NCBI RefSeq assembly: GCF_006539505.1
Contig: NZ_BJND01000042.1
Location: 37,419-101,418, forward strand
Direction of reading: 5' to 3'
DNA: 64,000 nt
Source: Streptomyces spinoverrucosus
GTDB taxonomy: Bacteria; Actinomycetota; Actinomycetes; Streptomycetales; Streptomycetaceae
Part shown: positions 15,649 through 24,092 of the stretch, piece after piece
Layout: every line of letters begins with the position of its first letter
How positions within the stretch are numbered: the stretch's first letter is position 1
Notes under the pieces: generated by a model
Told to the model about the DNA's origin: nothing
Database searches by the model: none
Seen by the model: the letters and a program-made list of their open reading frames with translations, nothing else
Translations under genes and position numbers: made by a program

Positions 15649-16473
15649 TCAGGCCGTGCGGGCCTCCGCCAGCACCGCGTCCGTGAACGCCGGCCACGTC
15701 TCGATCACCCAGGGTCCGAACGCCCGGTCCGACAGGGCGACGCAGGACAGCCCCGCATCCGGGTCGATCCACAGGAACGTACCGGACTGCCCGAAATGAC
15801 CGAACGTCCGCGGTGACGACGAACCGCCCGTCCAGTGCGGCGACTTGGAGTCACGGATCTCGAAGCCGAGCCCCCAGTCGTTGGGGTTCTGGTGACCGTA
15901 CCCGGGAAGGACGCCCTTCGTGCCCGGATACTGCACGCTCATCGCCTCGGCGACCGTACGCGGATCGAGCAGCCGCGGCGCCTGCACCTCGGCGGCGAAC
16001 CGCAGCAGATCCTCGACCGTGGAGACCCCGTCCTTCGCCGGGGAACCCTCAAGACTGGTGGACGTCATCCCCAGCGGCTCCAGCACCGCCTGCCGCAGAT
16101 ACTCCGCGAACGGGATGTCCGTCGCCTTGGCGACATGGTCCCCGAGCTGCTCGAACCCGGCGTTGGAGTACAGCCGCCGCTCCCCGGGCGGCGCCGTCAC
16201 CCGGTGCTCGTCGAAGGCCAGCCCCGAGGTGTGCGCCAGCAGATGACGTACCGTCGACCCGGGCGGCCCGGCCGGCTCCTCGAAGTCGATCGCACCCTCC
16301 TCGTACGCCACCAGCGCGGCGTACGCGGCCAGCGGCTTGGTGACCGACGCCAGCGCAAAACGCTGCCCGACCGGCCCCCGCACCCCCAGCACGGCACCGT
16401 CGGCCCGTACCACCCCCGCCGCAGCGGTGGGAACCGGCCAGTTGTCGATCAACGCCAAGCTCTGCAAGGACAT
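15649..16473 (-). CDS. Serine hydrolase, beta-lactamase/class C-like family
   Basis: A 274-residue protein with the penicillin-recognition fold: SxxK motif in LASVTKPLA (nucleophile Ser), YxN motif in RLYSNAGF, and a C-terminal FGHFGQSG as the third motif. There is no signal peptide, so it is probably cytosolic, unlike secreted beta-lactamases. It is more likely an esterase or peptidase than a drug-resistance enzyme. It lies 19 bp after an acetyltransferase gene in the same direction and may share its transcript. Confidence 0.85.
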   Translation of the reverse strand: MSLQSLALIDNWPVPTAAAGVVRADGAVLGVRGPVGQRFALASVTKPLAAYAALVAYEEGAIDFEEPAGPPGSTVRHLLAHTSGLAFDEHRVTAPPGERRLYSNAGFEQLGDHVAKATDIPFAEYLRQAVLEPLGMTSTSLEGSPAKDGVSTVEDLLRFAAEVQAPRLLDPRTVAEAMSVQYPGTKGVLPGYGHQNPNDWGLGFEIRDSKSPHWTGGSSSPRTFGHFGQSGTFLWIDPDAGLSCVALSDRAFGPWVIETWPAFTDAVLAEARTA

Positions 16474-16492
16474 GCCCCGAGCCTAATCCCGC

Positions 16493-16966
16493 TCAGAGCA
16501 TCAACCGCATGAAGGGGTCCCCGGTCCGTGCGAAGCCCAGCGACTCGTACAGCGGCTCCGCCTCCGCGGACGCGGTCAGGTCGACCTGCCCGACCTCCCG
16601 CTCGCGGAACCACTCCAGCAGTTCCGCCATGCACGCGCGCGCGTACCCCCGCCTGCGTGCGTCCGGATCCGTGGCCACGCTGAAGACGTGTCCGACCCGC
16701 CCGCGTGGGTTGCTCGCCTTGCCGATCCGGTACTCCAGCGTTCCGGCCACCAGCGCCGCCAGCGCCCCCGGCCGGTCCGGATGGTCCACCACGAACGCCG
16801 CGAAGTCCCCGTCGGGATCGGCCAGCCGCTCCCGCAGCACCGGCAGGGACTCGATGTGCCAGTCTGTGGCGGAGGAGCCGCCGGAGAAGACCGAGTCGAT
16901 CATCACCTGGCGCAGGCGCAGTACTTCTTCGGCATCGTCCGGCAGGGCACGGCGTACGAGACTCAT
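16493..16966 (-). CDS. GNAT family N-acetyltransferase
   Basis: A 157-residue protein from ATG 16966 (MSLVRRALPDDAEEVLRLR). The acetyl-CoA-binding motif A is GHVFSVATDPDARRRGYARACM, and the C-terminal strand is LYESLGFARTGDPFMRL. The longer frame to 17035 adds only a basic non-conserved leader. Substrate unknown. It is transcribed away from the MerR gene, from the same 110-bp promoter region. Confidence 0.88.
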   Translation of the reverse strand: MSLVRRALPDDAEEVLRLRQVMIDSVFSGGSSATDWHIESLPVLRERLADPDGDFAAFVVDHPDRPGALAALVAGTLEYRIGKASNPRGRVGHVFSVATDPDARRRGYARACMAELLEWFREREVGQVDLTASAEAEPLYESLGFARTGDPFMRLML

Positions 16967-17037
16967 GACCCGCACGCTAGCCACCGCACCCCCCGCACGT
17001 CCTGCCGATTTTCTTGACCTCCTCTTTCCGTCCACGC

Positions 17038-17068
17038 TTGCTTGGAGTGCACTCCAAGGTCATAGCGT
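17038..17068 (+). promoter_or_regulatory. MerR-type promoter with perfect 18-bp operator
   Basis: The spacer between a -35-like TTGCTT (17038-17043) and a TAGCGT -10 (17063-17068) is 19 bp, the stretched spacing typical of MerR-activated promoters. A perfect palindrome CTTGGAGTGCACTCCAAG (17041-17058) fills it. The start codon of the MerR gene follows 7 nt after the -10, so the transcript is probably leaderless. Confidence 0.8.
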
Positions 17069-17075
17069 GGAGCGC

Positions 17076-17642
17076 ATGACGGTGATGCAGACCACGGCAG
17101 CAGCCACCGAAAAGGCCCACGAGGAGGCCCGCGAGGGGATCCACGAGGAGGGCCCCAACCGCACCGACCTCTGCTCCGCCCCGCCCCGCCGGCACCCGCG
17201 CCCCGACGGCCAGGACCGCTACACGATCAGCGAGGTCGTCGCCTTCACCGGCCTGTCGGCCCACACCCTGCGCTGGTACGAGCGGATCGGCCTGATGTCC
17301 CACATCGACCGGTCGCACACCGGCCAGCGCCGCTACACCAACCGCGACCTGGACTGGCTGGATCTCGTCGGCAAGCTGCGGCTGACCGGTATGCCGGTCG
17401 CCGACATGGTGCGGTACGCGGAGCTGGTGCGCGAGGGCGACGGCACCTTCGCGGAGCGGCGCGAGCTGCTGGAGACGACCCGCCAGGACGTCCTGGAGCG
17501 GATCGCCGAACTCCAGGACACGCTCGCCGTACTCGACCGCAAGATCAGTTTCTACGGCGACGCCGGCCGCGCGCACGCCTCGCACGACGCCTCGCACCAA
17601 ACCTCACACGACGCCTCGCACGAAGGGGAGAGGACCCGATGA
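17076..17642 (+). CDS. MerR family transcriptional regulator
   Basis: A 188-residue regulator. After a 45-residue acidic/Pro-rich leader comes a winged helix (YTISEVVAFTGLSAHTLRWYERIGLM ... RRYTNRDLDWLDLV), then a dimerisation helix (AELQDTLAVLDRKISFYGDAG). The C-terminus is unusual: His occurs every third or fourth residue in ASHDASHQTSHDASHEGE, a possible metal-binding tail. No Cys-based metal site is visible. The start is ATG 17076, just 7 nt after the -10. Its stop overlaps the start of the aldo/keto reductase gene (ATGA), so regulator and enzyme form one operon, likely auto-activated through the palindrome in its promoter. Confidence 0.9.
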   Translation: MTVMQTTAAATEKAHEEAREGIHEEGPNRTDLCSAPPRRHPRPDGQDRYTISEVVAFTGLSAHTLRWYERIGLMSHIDRSHTGQRRYTNRDLDWLDLVGKLRLTGMPVADMVRYAELVREGDGTFAERRELLETTRQDVLERIAELQDTLAVLDRKISFYGDAGRAHASHDASHQTSHDASHEGERTR

Positions 17643-18655
17643 ACGACAGCACGATAGCGACGGTACGGCTCGGCGACGGCGGGCCCGAGGTCGGTGTGCA
17701 GGGCCTCGGCTGCATGGGCATGAGCTTCGCCTACGGCCCCTCCGACACCGGCGAGTCCCGCGCGACGCTGGAGCGGGCGCTGGAGCTGGGCGTCACGCTG
17801 TACGACACGGCGGACGCGTACGGCGCCGGTGAGAACGAGCGGTTCCTGTCGCCGTTCTTCACGGCGCACCGCGACGAGGTCGTGATCGCGACCAAGTTCG
17901 CCCTGTCGATCCCGCCGGACGACCCGACCCGGCGGGTCATCCGCAACGACCCGCCGTACATCCGCCAGGCCGTCGAGGCGAGCCTGAAGCGCCTCGACGT
18001 CGACGTGATCGACCTGTACTACATGCACCGCCGGGACGTGAACGTGCCGATCGAGGAGACGGTCGGCGTGATGTCCGAGCTGGTCCGCGAGGGCAAGGTC
18101 AAGTACCTGGGCCTCAGCGAGGTCACCGCCGACGAACTGCGCGCCGCGCACTCCGTGCACCCCGTCGCCGCCGTGCAGTCGGAGTGGTCGCTGTTCAGCC
18201 GGGACATCGAGGCGAAGGTCGTACCGGCCGCCCGTGAACTGGGCGTCGCCCTGGTCCCGTACTCCCCGCTCGGCCGCGGCTTCCTCACCGGTTCCTTCGT
18301 GAACGCGGAGCAGGACCTCACCGCCGACGACTTCCGCCGCCAGCAGCCCCGCTTCACCGGCGCCAACGCCACGGCGAACGCGGCGCTCCTGGAACCGATC
18401 CGGGCGGTCGCCGAGGCACACGGCGCCTCACTCGGCCAGATCGCCCTGGCCTGGGTCCAGCAGCAGGCGGCCGTACACGACCTCGCTGTCGTCCCGATCC
18501 CGGGAACGCGCAAGCCGAGCCGAGTCGAGGAGAACACGGCGGCGACGCGCATCACGCTGACGCAGGAGGAACTCGCCCTGCTGGACCCGGTGGCCGCGAA
18601 GGTGGCAGGCACCCGCTACGCGGACATGACGTTCACGTCGGCAGGCAGGGAGTAA
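17639..18655 (+). CDS. Aldo/keto reductase
   Basis: A 338-residue NADPH-dependent (beta/alpha)8 oxidoreductase, full length. Key features: GLGCMGMSF near the N-terminus, catalytic Asp and Tyr in YDTADAYGAGENE, Lys in IATKFAL, His in YYMHRRD, and the C-terminal cofactor segment VPIPGTRKPSRVEEN. It overlaps the MerR regulator by 4 nt, suggesting translational coupling; the pair probably detoxifies an aldehyde or quinone-like compound sensed by the MerR protein. Substrate is not predictable. Confidence 0.93.
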   Translation: MNDSTIATVRLGDGGPEVGVQGLGCMGMSFAYGPSDTGESRATLERALELGVTLYDTADAYGAGENERFLSPFFTAHRDEVVIATKFALSIPPDDPTRRVIRNDPPYIRQAVEASLKRLDVDVIDLYYMHRRDVNVPIEETVGVMSELVREGKVKYLGLSEVTADELRAAHSVHPVAAVQSEWSLFSRDIEAKVVPAARELGVALVPYSPLGRGFLTGSFVNAEQDLTADDFRRQQPRFTGANATANAALLEPIRAVAEAHGASLGQIALAWVQQQAAVHDLAVVPIPGTRKPSRVEENTAATRITLTQEELALLDPVAAKVAGTRYADMTFTSAGRE

Positions 18656-18681
18656 CCGACGCCGGGGACTGCACGCCGCCA

Positions 18682-18701
18682 GGGGCGCGGGGAACTGCGC
18701 G
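18682..18701 (+). repeat. Streptomyces interspersed repeat, copy 3
   Basis: Same 20-bp core as at 2813 and 14874, followed here by ACCAGCCCCCACGACC. It fills most of the 73-bp gap between the convergent aldo/keto reductase and DUF4429 genes and may act as their terminator. Confidence 0.8.
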
Positions 18702-18728
18702 ACCAGCCCCCACGACCCGCACCCGAAA

Positions 18729-19577
18729 TCAAAGCTCAGCCAACAACTCAGCCTTCTTCACAGAGAACTCCTCATCGGTGACCAACCCGGCCCGATGCAG
18801 CTCCCCAAGATGCCGAATCCGCTCCGCGATATCCGCAGGATCCCTCCGCGGAGCGGCGGCAACGACAGCCCCCGCCGAACCCGCGGAGCGAACCGCCGAC
18901 AACACGGCCGCCGCGAACGGCAACGACTCGTGCACCGGCCCGTACCCCAGCCCGAACACCACGGCCGCCGGATCCTGATCGGCCTGCGCCGGCTGCTTCC
19001 CGGCATCCCGCCGCAGCAACCGCAGATGCCCCTCGAACACCTCCGGCGACCGCCACTCCACCCCGTTCAGCTCCGCCACGGCGAACTTCTGGTCCCCGGC
19101 CTTCCACTTCGCCGACGACGCCCCCGTCCAGAACCACCGGAACGACACGGACGTACCGTCGAAGGACGCCTTCCCGTCGTACGCCTTGAAGTGCAGCGGC
19201 GCTTCGGGCGCCGCGACGAGATGGCGTTCGGCGGGCCCCGACTCGGTCAGCAGGGCGCGTAGTTCATCGGCGTAGTACTCGGCCAGTGTCTCCCGCTCGG
19301 CGGGCAGCACCAGCCGGTAGGGATCACTGCTTTCCTTCAACTGCCCGGCCGCCGCCTCGATCAACGGATCCGCCCCCGGCCGGGGTTCCGCACGCAGGAC
19401 GACGGTCCCGCGCCGCCCGGGGGAGAGCGTCACCCCCTGCAACGCCGCCAGCGGCACCCGCCGCTCACCGAGCGCCTGGAAGAGCTTAGGTGTTCGAATC
19501 CCCCGTTCGTAGCGGATGAGCACGGAGTCGGACTCGAACTCCCAGGCGGCATGAAATCCGGCCAGTACGTCACCCAT
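18729..19577 (-). CDS. DUF4429 protein with C-terminal SHOCT domain
   Basis: A 282-residue protein started at ATG 19577 (MGDVLAGFHAAWEFESDSVLIRYERG). Two PH-like DUF4429 repeats are visible: residues about 1-110 (RVPLAALQGVTLSPGRRG) and 125-215 (LHFKAYDGKASFDGTSVSFRW ... VAELNGVEWRSPE). The last 35 residues are a SHOCT short helical domain (DIAERIRHLGELHRAGLVTDEEFSVKKAELL), which commonly helps oligomerisation. No catalytic motif; probably a cytosolic scaffold of unknown role. An ATG at 19598 is an alternative start. Confidence 0.85.
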   Translation of the reverse strand: MGDVLAGFHAAWEFESDSVLIRYERGIRTPKLFQALGERRVPLAALQGVTLSPGRRGTVVLRAEPRPGADPLIEAAAGQLKESSDPYRLVLPAERETLAEYYADELRALLTESGPAERHLVAAPEAPLHFKAYDGKASFDGTSVSFRWFWTGASSAKWKAGDQKFAVAELNGVEWRSPEVFEGHLRLLRRDAGKQPAQADQDPAAVVFGLGYGPVHESLPFAAAVLSAVRSAGSAGAVVAAAPRRDPADIAERIRHLGELHRAGLVTDEEFSVKKAELLAEL

Positions 19578-19643
19578 GCGGCTCATCGTATGCGGCACGC
19601 GCTCTTTCGTCCCCTCCCTGCGCAGACCGCAGTTTCTGCGCCT

Positions 19644-20861
19644 CTACGCGCGTCCGGCAGTCGTCGTGCCGGACAAACCCGCCCGGCACATGCCCGCATC
19701 GTCGGCGCAGTCCACCGCGCGGTACGCGCCAACCCCGATCTCGGCGAAGTTGGCGAGGCTCTCCGTACCCGGTTCGAAGTACCCGGCGTGTCCTTGGGCG
19801 CCGCGCGCCGACAGCACGCGCGCCCCGAACGCCGCGGATACCGGATCCGCACCGTGTCCGAGTCCGCCGAACTCCATGTACGGCACGTCCTGGATCCAGT
19901 CGTCGGCGTCCCGCATCGCCCACACCCGCGCGGAGGTGCGCAGATGGGAGGCCTTGGCGACCCGCATGCCGGGACTGCCGGCCACCGCTATGTCGGCCAC
20001 CCGGCCGGGCAGCGCATGCGCGGCGACCCCGCAGACCACGGAGCCGTAGCTGTGGCAGAACAGCGAGACCGGCGCGTTCCCGGGCAGCGCGCGCACCAGC
20101 GCGTTCAGCCGGACCGCCCCGGCCTCGGCGCGCATCGCCGTGGCCGACTCCATGCCGAGGCCGTTGGGCGCGGTGTAGTCGGCCCAGGCGATCACGGCCG
20201 TGCGCGTCGCGGGGCCGGCGGCGCGCTCGGCGGCGTAGAGGGACTTCGCCATGCCGACCGGGGCGGTGTATCTGCGATTGGTGCGCTGGAAGGTGAGCAG
20301 GTCGGTGTCGACGCCGGGGACGACGACGGAGACCCGCTCCGCCCGGTCGAGGTCGCCGAACACCTCGGCGACCCGGCCGGAGCCGTCGGGGTCGAAGGCG
20401 AGGATGTGCCGGTTCGCCCGCATCAGCGACTCGAAGCGGTGCATACGGCGTCCCGCCTCGTGCTGGCCCGTGGGGCTGAGCCGGTTGTCGTGCATGCGTT
20501 CGAGTTCGACCTTGCGGGCCTGGTCGAGGGCGATGCGGTTGGCTCGGTAGCGCAGTTGGACGGGGGCGCCGTTCATGTTGCCGACCGCGAGCGGATAGCG
20601 GCGGGCCAGGTGAATGCGCTGCCCGTCGGTGAGCGAGGCGAAGAAGGCGGCGAGCCGGGCGGGTGCGGTGTCCGGGTCCGGCAGCCGGTGTCCGTCGAGG
20701 CGGCCGTGCTCCCAGGCGGAGAGGGAGGCCTGGAGCGGAGTGTCCGACCGGTGGTTGCGCAGGGCGGTCCAGCCGGTGGTCGCCAGCATCACGAACACCA
20801 CGGCCAGCGCGAGCAGGGCGCGCCAGACGTTGAGTGAGGGGGAGGTCTCGAAGGAAGTCAC
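19644..20861 (-). CDS. Alpha/beta hydrolase, DUF1023 type, membrane anchored
   Basis: A 405-residue protein with one N-terminal membrane segment (WRALLALAVVFVMLATTGW, residues 13-31) and an extracytoplasmic alpha/beta hydrolase domain. The nucleophile elbow is FCHSYGSVVCG (Ser about residue 267), the catalytic Asp is likely in MRDADDWIQ, and the catalytic His near the end in AQGHAGYFEPGT. DUF1023 hydrolases are common in actinobacteria and act on unknown esters or peptides. GTG start at 20861 has no Shine-Dalgarno, but TAGTGT lies 9 nt upstream, suggesting a leaderless message. Confidence 0.85.
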   Translation of the reverse strand: MTSFETSPSLNVWRALLALAVVFVMLATTGWTALRNHRSDTPLQASLSAWEHGRLDGHRLPDPDTAPARLAAFFASLTDGQRIHLARRYPLAVGNMNGAPVQLRYRANRIALDQARKVELERMHDNRLSPTGQHEAGRRMHRFESLMRANRHILAFDPDGSGRVAEVFGDLDRAERVSVVVPGVDTDLLTFQRTNRRYTAPVGMAKSLYAAERAAGPATRTAVIAWADYTAPNGLGMESATAMRAEAGAVRLNALVRALPGNAPVSLFCHSYGSVVCGVAAHALPGRVADIAVAGSPGMRVAKASHLRTSARVWAMRDADDWIQDVPYMEFGGLGHGADPVSAAFGARVLSARGAQGHAGYFEPGTESLANFAEIGVGAYRAVDCADDAGMCRAGLSGTTTAGRA

Positions 20862-20973
20862 TGGGAGGACACACTAGGAGAACGGGAGGGTCTCGCGTGA
20901 ACCGTGTGTCGCGGATCACGTTTGAGGAAGGTCACCTGATCGCAGTGGGGGGCTGACCGCACCGCGCCCCCTT

Positions 20974-21113
20974 TGTGGTGGCCTGCACCCTCCTTGTCCG
21001 CGGCCTGCGCCCGCCTCCGTCGTGGCCTGTGCCCGCTCTTGTCCTGGCCTGCGCCTGCTCGTGTCGTGGCCTGTGCCCGATCTTGTCGTGGCCCGTGCCC
21101 GCTCGCCGTCGGC
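20974..21113. repeat. Degenerate 22-24 bp tandem repeats
   Basis: About six imperfect copies of a unit close to GTGGCCTGTGCCCGCTCTTG follow each other between the DUF1023 hydrolase and tetR genes. They produce artificial Pro/Ala-rich open frames. No gene is supported in this 258-bp gap. Confidence 0.7.
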
Positions 21114-21120
21114 GCCCGAC

Positions 21121-21780
21121 TCAGCGCACGCGCCAGTCGCCCGCCAGGACCGGACCCACCTGATCGAGGTACTCCGCCGTCAACGTGCGCATCGCCTCCA
21201 GGCTCACGTCCGGCCCCGTGCTCCACAGCCGTTCGGTCACCCGGATGACCCCGCCGAAGACCGCCACCGCCACCCGCGGCCGCGGATCGGCGTCCACGTC
21301 CAGGCCCTCCCGCTCGGCGATCAGCCGCGCCAGCTCCTCCTCCGTCTCCGCCGACCGGCGCAGATGCGCGGCGAGCAGGACGGGCGTCGACTCGATCACC
21401 CGGTACATCCGCAGATACAGCTCCACCGGGACGACCGCCTCGATCACCTCGCTGATCCGGTCCCAGCCGTCCAGCACCGCCCGGCGCAGCGCCTCCATCG
21501 GCGGCTCGTGCGCGGGGCGAGCCCGCACCGCCGCAACGAAGTGCGCCACCGTCATCGCCTGCAGGGCGAGGGCGGCCTCCTCCTTGCCGGAGAAGTAGCG
21601 GAAGAAGGTGCGCTGCGAGACATCGACGGCCGCGGCGATCTCGTCGACGGTGGTGTGGTCGTAGCCGCGGGTGGTGAAGAGCTCCACCGCCGCGCGCAGC
21701 AGCGCGTCCCGGGTGCGCTGCTTCTTGCGTTCGCGCAGACCCGGCCGCGGCCCTGTCCGTGTGTTGCCGACCGTGTCCAT
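21121..21780 (-). CDS. TetR family transcriptional regulator
   Basis: A 219-residue repressor. Helix-turn-helix at residues 27-75: RDALLRAAVELFTTRGYDHTTVDEIAAAVDVSQRTFFRYFSGKEE. The C-terminal ligand domain follows the TetR_C pattern with MEALRRAVLDGWDRISEVIEAV. ATG 21780 with AGGAGAGG upstream. It is divergent from an MFS exporter 115 bp away, the usual arrangement for a repressor that responds to the drug exported by its neighbour. Confidence 0.92.
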   Translation of the reverse strand: MDTVGNTRTGPRPGLRERKKQRTRDALLRAAVELFTTRGYDHTTVDEIAAAVDVSQRTFFRYFSGKEEAALALQAMTVAHFVAAVRARPAHEPPMEALRRAVLDGWDRISEVIEAVVPVELYLRMYRVIESTPVLLAAHLRRSAETEEELARLIAEREGLDVDADPRPRVAVAVFGGVIRVTERLWSTGPDVSLEAMRTLTAEYLDQVGPVLAGDWRVR

Positions 21781-21832
21781 GGGGGCCTCTCCTGCGAACT
21801 GTTCTGCCTGATCAGGCTATATGTGAGTGTCG

Positions 21833-21888
21833 TGACAGTTACCGACTTGTGAATTGGTTTGTCAACTGTCAGAGGCTGTCATTAGCCT
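21833..21888. promoter_or_regulatory. TetR/MFS divergent operator and MFS promoter
   Basis: TGACAGTT (21833-21840) and AACTGTCA (21864-21871) are an 8-bp inverted repeat. The second half lies in a promoter for the exporter: -35 TTGTCA (21859-21864), 18-bp spacer, -10 TAGCCT (21883-21888). The ATG is 7 nt after the -10, so the transcript is probably leaderless. On the other strand TATAGCCT lies between the dyad and tetR as its likely -10. Confidence 0.6.
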
Positions 21889-21895
21889 CGATCGC

Positions 21896-23515
21896 ATGAC
21901 TAGTCAGACCACCATCGACAAGACGGGGCCGGGGGACAAGGCACCCGCCACCCCGTCGGACCCCACGCCGGTCAAGGGCCTGCGCGGCCATCCCTGGCTC
22001 ACCCTCATCACCGTCGCCGTGGGCGTCATGATGGTGGCCCTCGACGGCACCATCGTCGCCATCGCCAACCCGGCCATCGCCACCGACCTGAAGGCCAATC
22101 TGGCAGAGGTCCAGTGGATCACCAACGCCTACTTCCTCGCCCTCGCGGTCTCCCTGATCACCGCGGGCAAGCTCGGTGACCGCTTCGGCCACCGGCAGAC
22201 CTTCCTGATCGGCGTGGTCGGCTTCGCCGCCGCGTCCGGGGCGATCGGCCTGTCCGACTCGATCGCCGCGGTCATCGTCTTCCGGGTTTTCCAGGGCCTG
22301 TTCGGCGCCCTGCTGATGCCGGCCGCGCTGGGCCTGCTGCGGGCCACCTTCCCGGCCGAGAAGCTCAACATGGCCATCGGTATCTGGGGCATGGTCATCG
22401 GTGCCTCCACCGCCGGTGGCCCGATCCTCGGCGGTGTGCTGGTCGAGCACGTCAACTGGCAGTCGGTGTTCTTCATCAACGTGCCGGTCGGCATCCTCGC
22501 CGTCGTCCTGGGCCTGCTGATCCTCACCGACCACCGCGCGGAGAACGCCCCGCGCTCCTTCGACATCCTCGGCATCGCCCTGCTGTCGGGCGCGATGTTC
22601 TGCCTGGTCTGGGCGCTCATCAAGGCGCCCGAATGGGGCTGGGGCGACGGCCAGACGTGGACCTTCATAGTCGCGTCGGTCGTGGGCTTCGCGCTCTTCG
22701 CCTTCTGGGAGAAGCGGGTCCGCGAGCCGCTGATCCCGCTCGCCCTGTTCCGTTCGATCCCGCTCTCCGCGGGTGTCGTGCTCATGGTCCTCATGGCCAT
22801 CGCGTTCATGGGCGGCCTGTTCTTCGTGACGTTCTACTTGCAGAACGTGCACGGCATGAGCCCGATCGACGCGGGCCTTCATCTCCTGCCCCTCACCGGC
22901 ATGATGATCGTCGGCTCGCCGCTCGCGGGCGCGATGATCACCAAGTTCGGCCCGCGGCTGCCGCTGGCCCTCGGCATGGCGTGCACCGCGCTCGCCATGT
23001 ACGGCATGTCCACGCTGGAGACGGACACCGGCAGCGGCGTCATGTCGCTGTGGTTCGCCCTGCTCGGCCTCGGCCTCGCGCCGGTCATGGTGGGTGCCAC
23101 CGAGGTCATCGTCGGCAACGCGCCCATGGAGCTGTCCGGTGTGGCCGGCGGTCTCCAGCAGGCGGCCATGCAGATCGGCGGCAGCCTCGGTACGGCCGTG
23201 CTGGGCGCCGTGATGGCCTCCAAGGTGGACAGCGACCTGCCGGGCAACTGGGCGGAGGCGGGGCTTCCGCCGCTGACCCCGGAGCAGGAGGCGCAGGCCG
23301 CCGAAGCGGTCCAGCAGGGTGCCGCGCCGGTGGCGCCGGGCACGCCGGACGCCATCGCCGGGAAGATCACCGACGTCGCCCACGACACCTTCATCTCCGG
23401 CATGAGCCTGGCGTCGCTGGTCGCGGCCGGGGTCGCGGCGGTGGCGGTGCTGGTCGCCTTCCTGACGAAGCGCGGGGAGAACGCGGAGGCGGGCGCGGGA
23501 GCGGCGCACATCTAG
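21896..23515 (+). CDS. MFS drug exporter, DHA2 (EmrB/QacA) type, 14 TM
   Basis: A 539-residue proton antiporter from ATG 21896. Motif DGTIVAIANPAI in TM1 and LGDRFGHRQ in the TM2-3 loop are typical of 14-helix DHA2 exporters, as are GAGGGP-like motif C residues in GMVIGASTAGGPILGG. The C-terminal periplasmic/cytosolic linker is Gln/Ala-rich (PEQEAQAAEAVQQGAAPVAPG). It lies opposite a tetR gene with a shared operator, so export of a toxic compound under TetR control is likely. The substrate is unknown. Confidence 0.92.
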   Translation: MTSQTTIDKTGPGDKAPATPSDPTPVKGLRGHPWLTLITVAVGVMMVALDGTIVAIANPAIATDLKANLAEVQWITNAYFLALAVSLITAGKLGDRFGHRQTFLIGVVGFAAASGAIGLSDSIAAVIVFRVFQGLFGALLMPAALGLLRATFPAEKLNMAIGIWGMVIGASTAGGPILGGVLVEHVNWQSVFFINVPVGILAVVLGLLILTDHRAENAPRSFDILGIALLSGAMFCLVWALIKAPEWGWGDGQTWTFIVASVVGFALFAFWEKRVREPLIPLALFRSIPLSAGVVLMVLMAIAFMGGLFFVTFYLQNVHGMSPIDAGLHLLPLTGMMIVGSPLAGAMITKFGPRLPLALGMACTALAMYGMSTLETDTGSGVMSLWFALLGLGLAPVMVGATEVIVGNAPMELSGVAGGLQQAAMQIGGSLGTAVLGAVMASKVDSDLPGNWAEAGLPPLTPEQEAQAAEAVQQGAAPVAPGTPDAIAGKITDVAHDTFISGMSLASLVAAGVAAVAVLVAFLTKRGENAEAGAGAAHI

Positions 23516-23786
23516 CGGCGTACACCTGACGGGAACTCACCTATCAGGGTGACAGTCGCGAGGATCCCTCCCACCCGGCACGCGTCGCAGGTCACAGTGG
23601 GTCAAGCCCTCCGTACGGCATGTTCCTGTGGCAAGTTCGTACGACGACGAGGGCGGCCGGGGCTGCGGCGCGCTGCCGGAGGGGGGCGGCGCGCCGACAG
23701 ACCGTCAGGCATGGAAACGGCAGCGGGGGTACCCGCCACATCGATCGACCCGAACGAACCGCGAGGTTCAGGGAGTTGATGAGTTG

Positions 23787-24092
23787 ATGGCGGGCTTCGG
23801 GCAAGGAACGCGCAGGTACCCCCGCTCACGTGGCCGGAGGTGGTCACGGACCGGGCCGGATCGCGCGCAACTCGGGATCATCGGCGCCATCTGTGCGATC
23901 GCCGGTTTCTTCGTACTGGGCATCATCCTGGGCCCAGTGGCCATCGCCTGCGGCTGGCTCGCGATGGGCCGAACCTGGACGAGCACCCGCTCGCTCCCGG
24001 CCCTGACAGCCCTGGTCCTGGGCACGATAGACACCCTCCTGGCCCTCATCCGGCTGACGGGGGCGACAACTCCTGGCTACGGGTTGTTCTGA
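23787..24092 (+). CDS. Small DUF4190-like membrane protein
   Basis: A 101-residue protein. After a basic head (RRYPRSRGRRWSRTGPDRA) come two hydrophobic segments, LGIIGAICAIAGFFVLGIILGPVAIACGWLAMG and LPALTALVLGTIDTLLALI, the pattern of DUF4190-type two-helix proteins. ATG 23787 is used, with AGGGAG 11 nt upstream; TTG 23784 has better spacing and is one codon earlier. Function unknown. The 271 bp upstream hold no recognisable gene. Confidence 0.75.
   Translation: MAGFGQGTRRYPRSRGRRWSRTGPDRAQLGIIGAICAIAGFFVLGIILGPVAIACGWLAMGRTWTSTRSLPALTALVLGTIDTLLALIRLTGATTPGYGLF

Noticed and set aside
21869..23509. 546-residue minus-strand frame opposite the MFS gene
   Set aside because: Asp/Arg/Gly/His-rich mirror of a membrane-protein gene with no family likeness.
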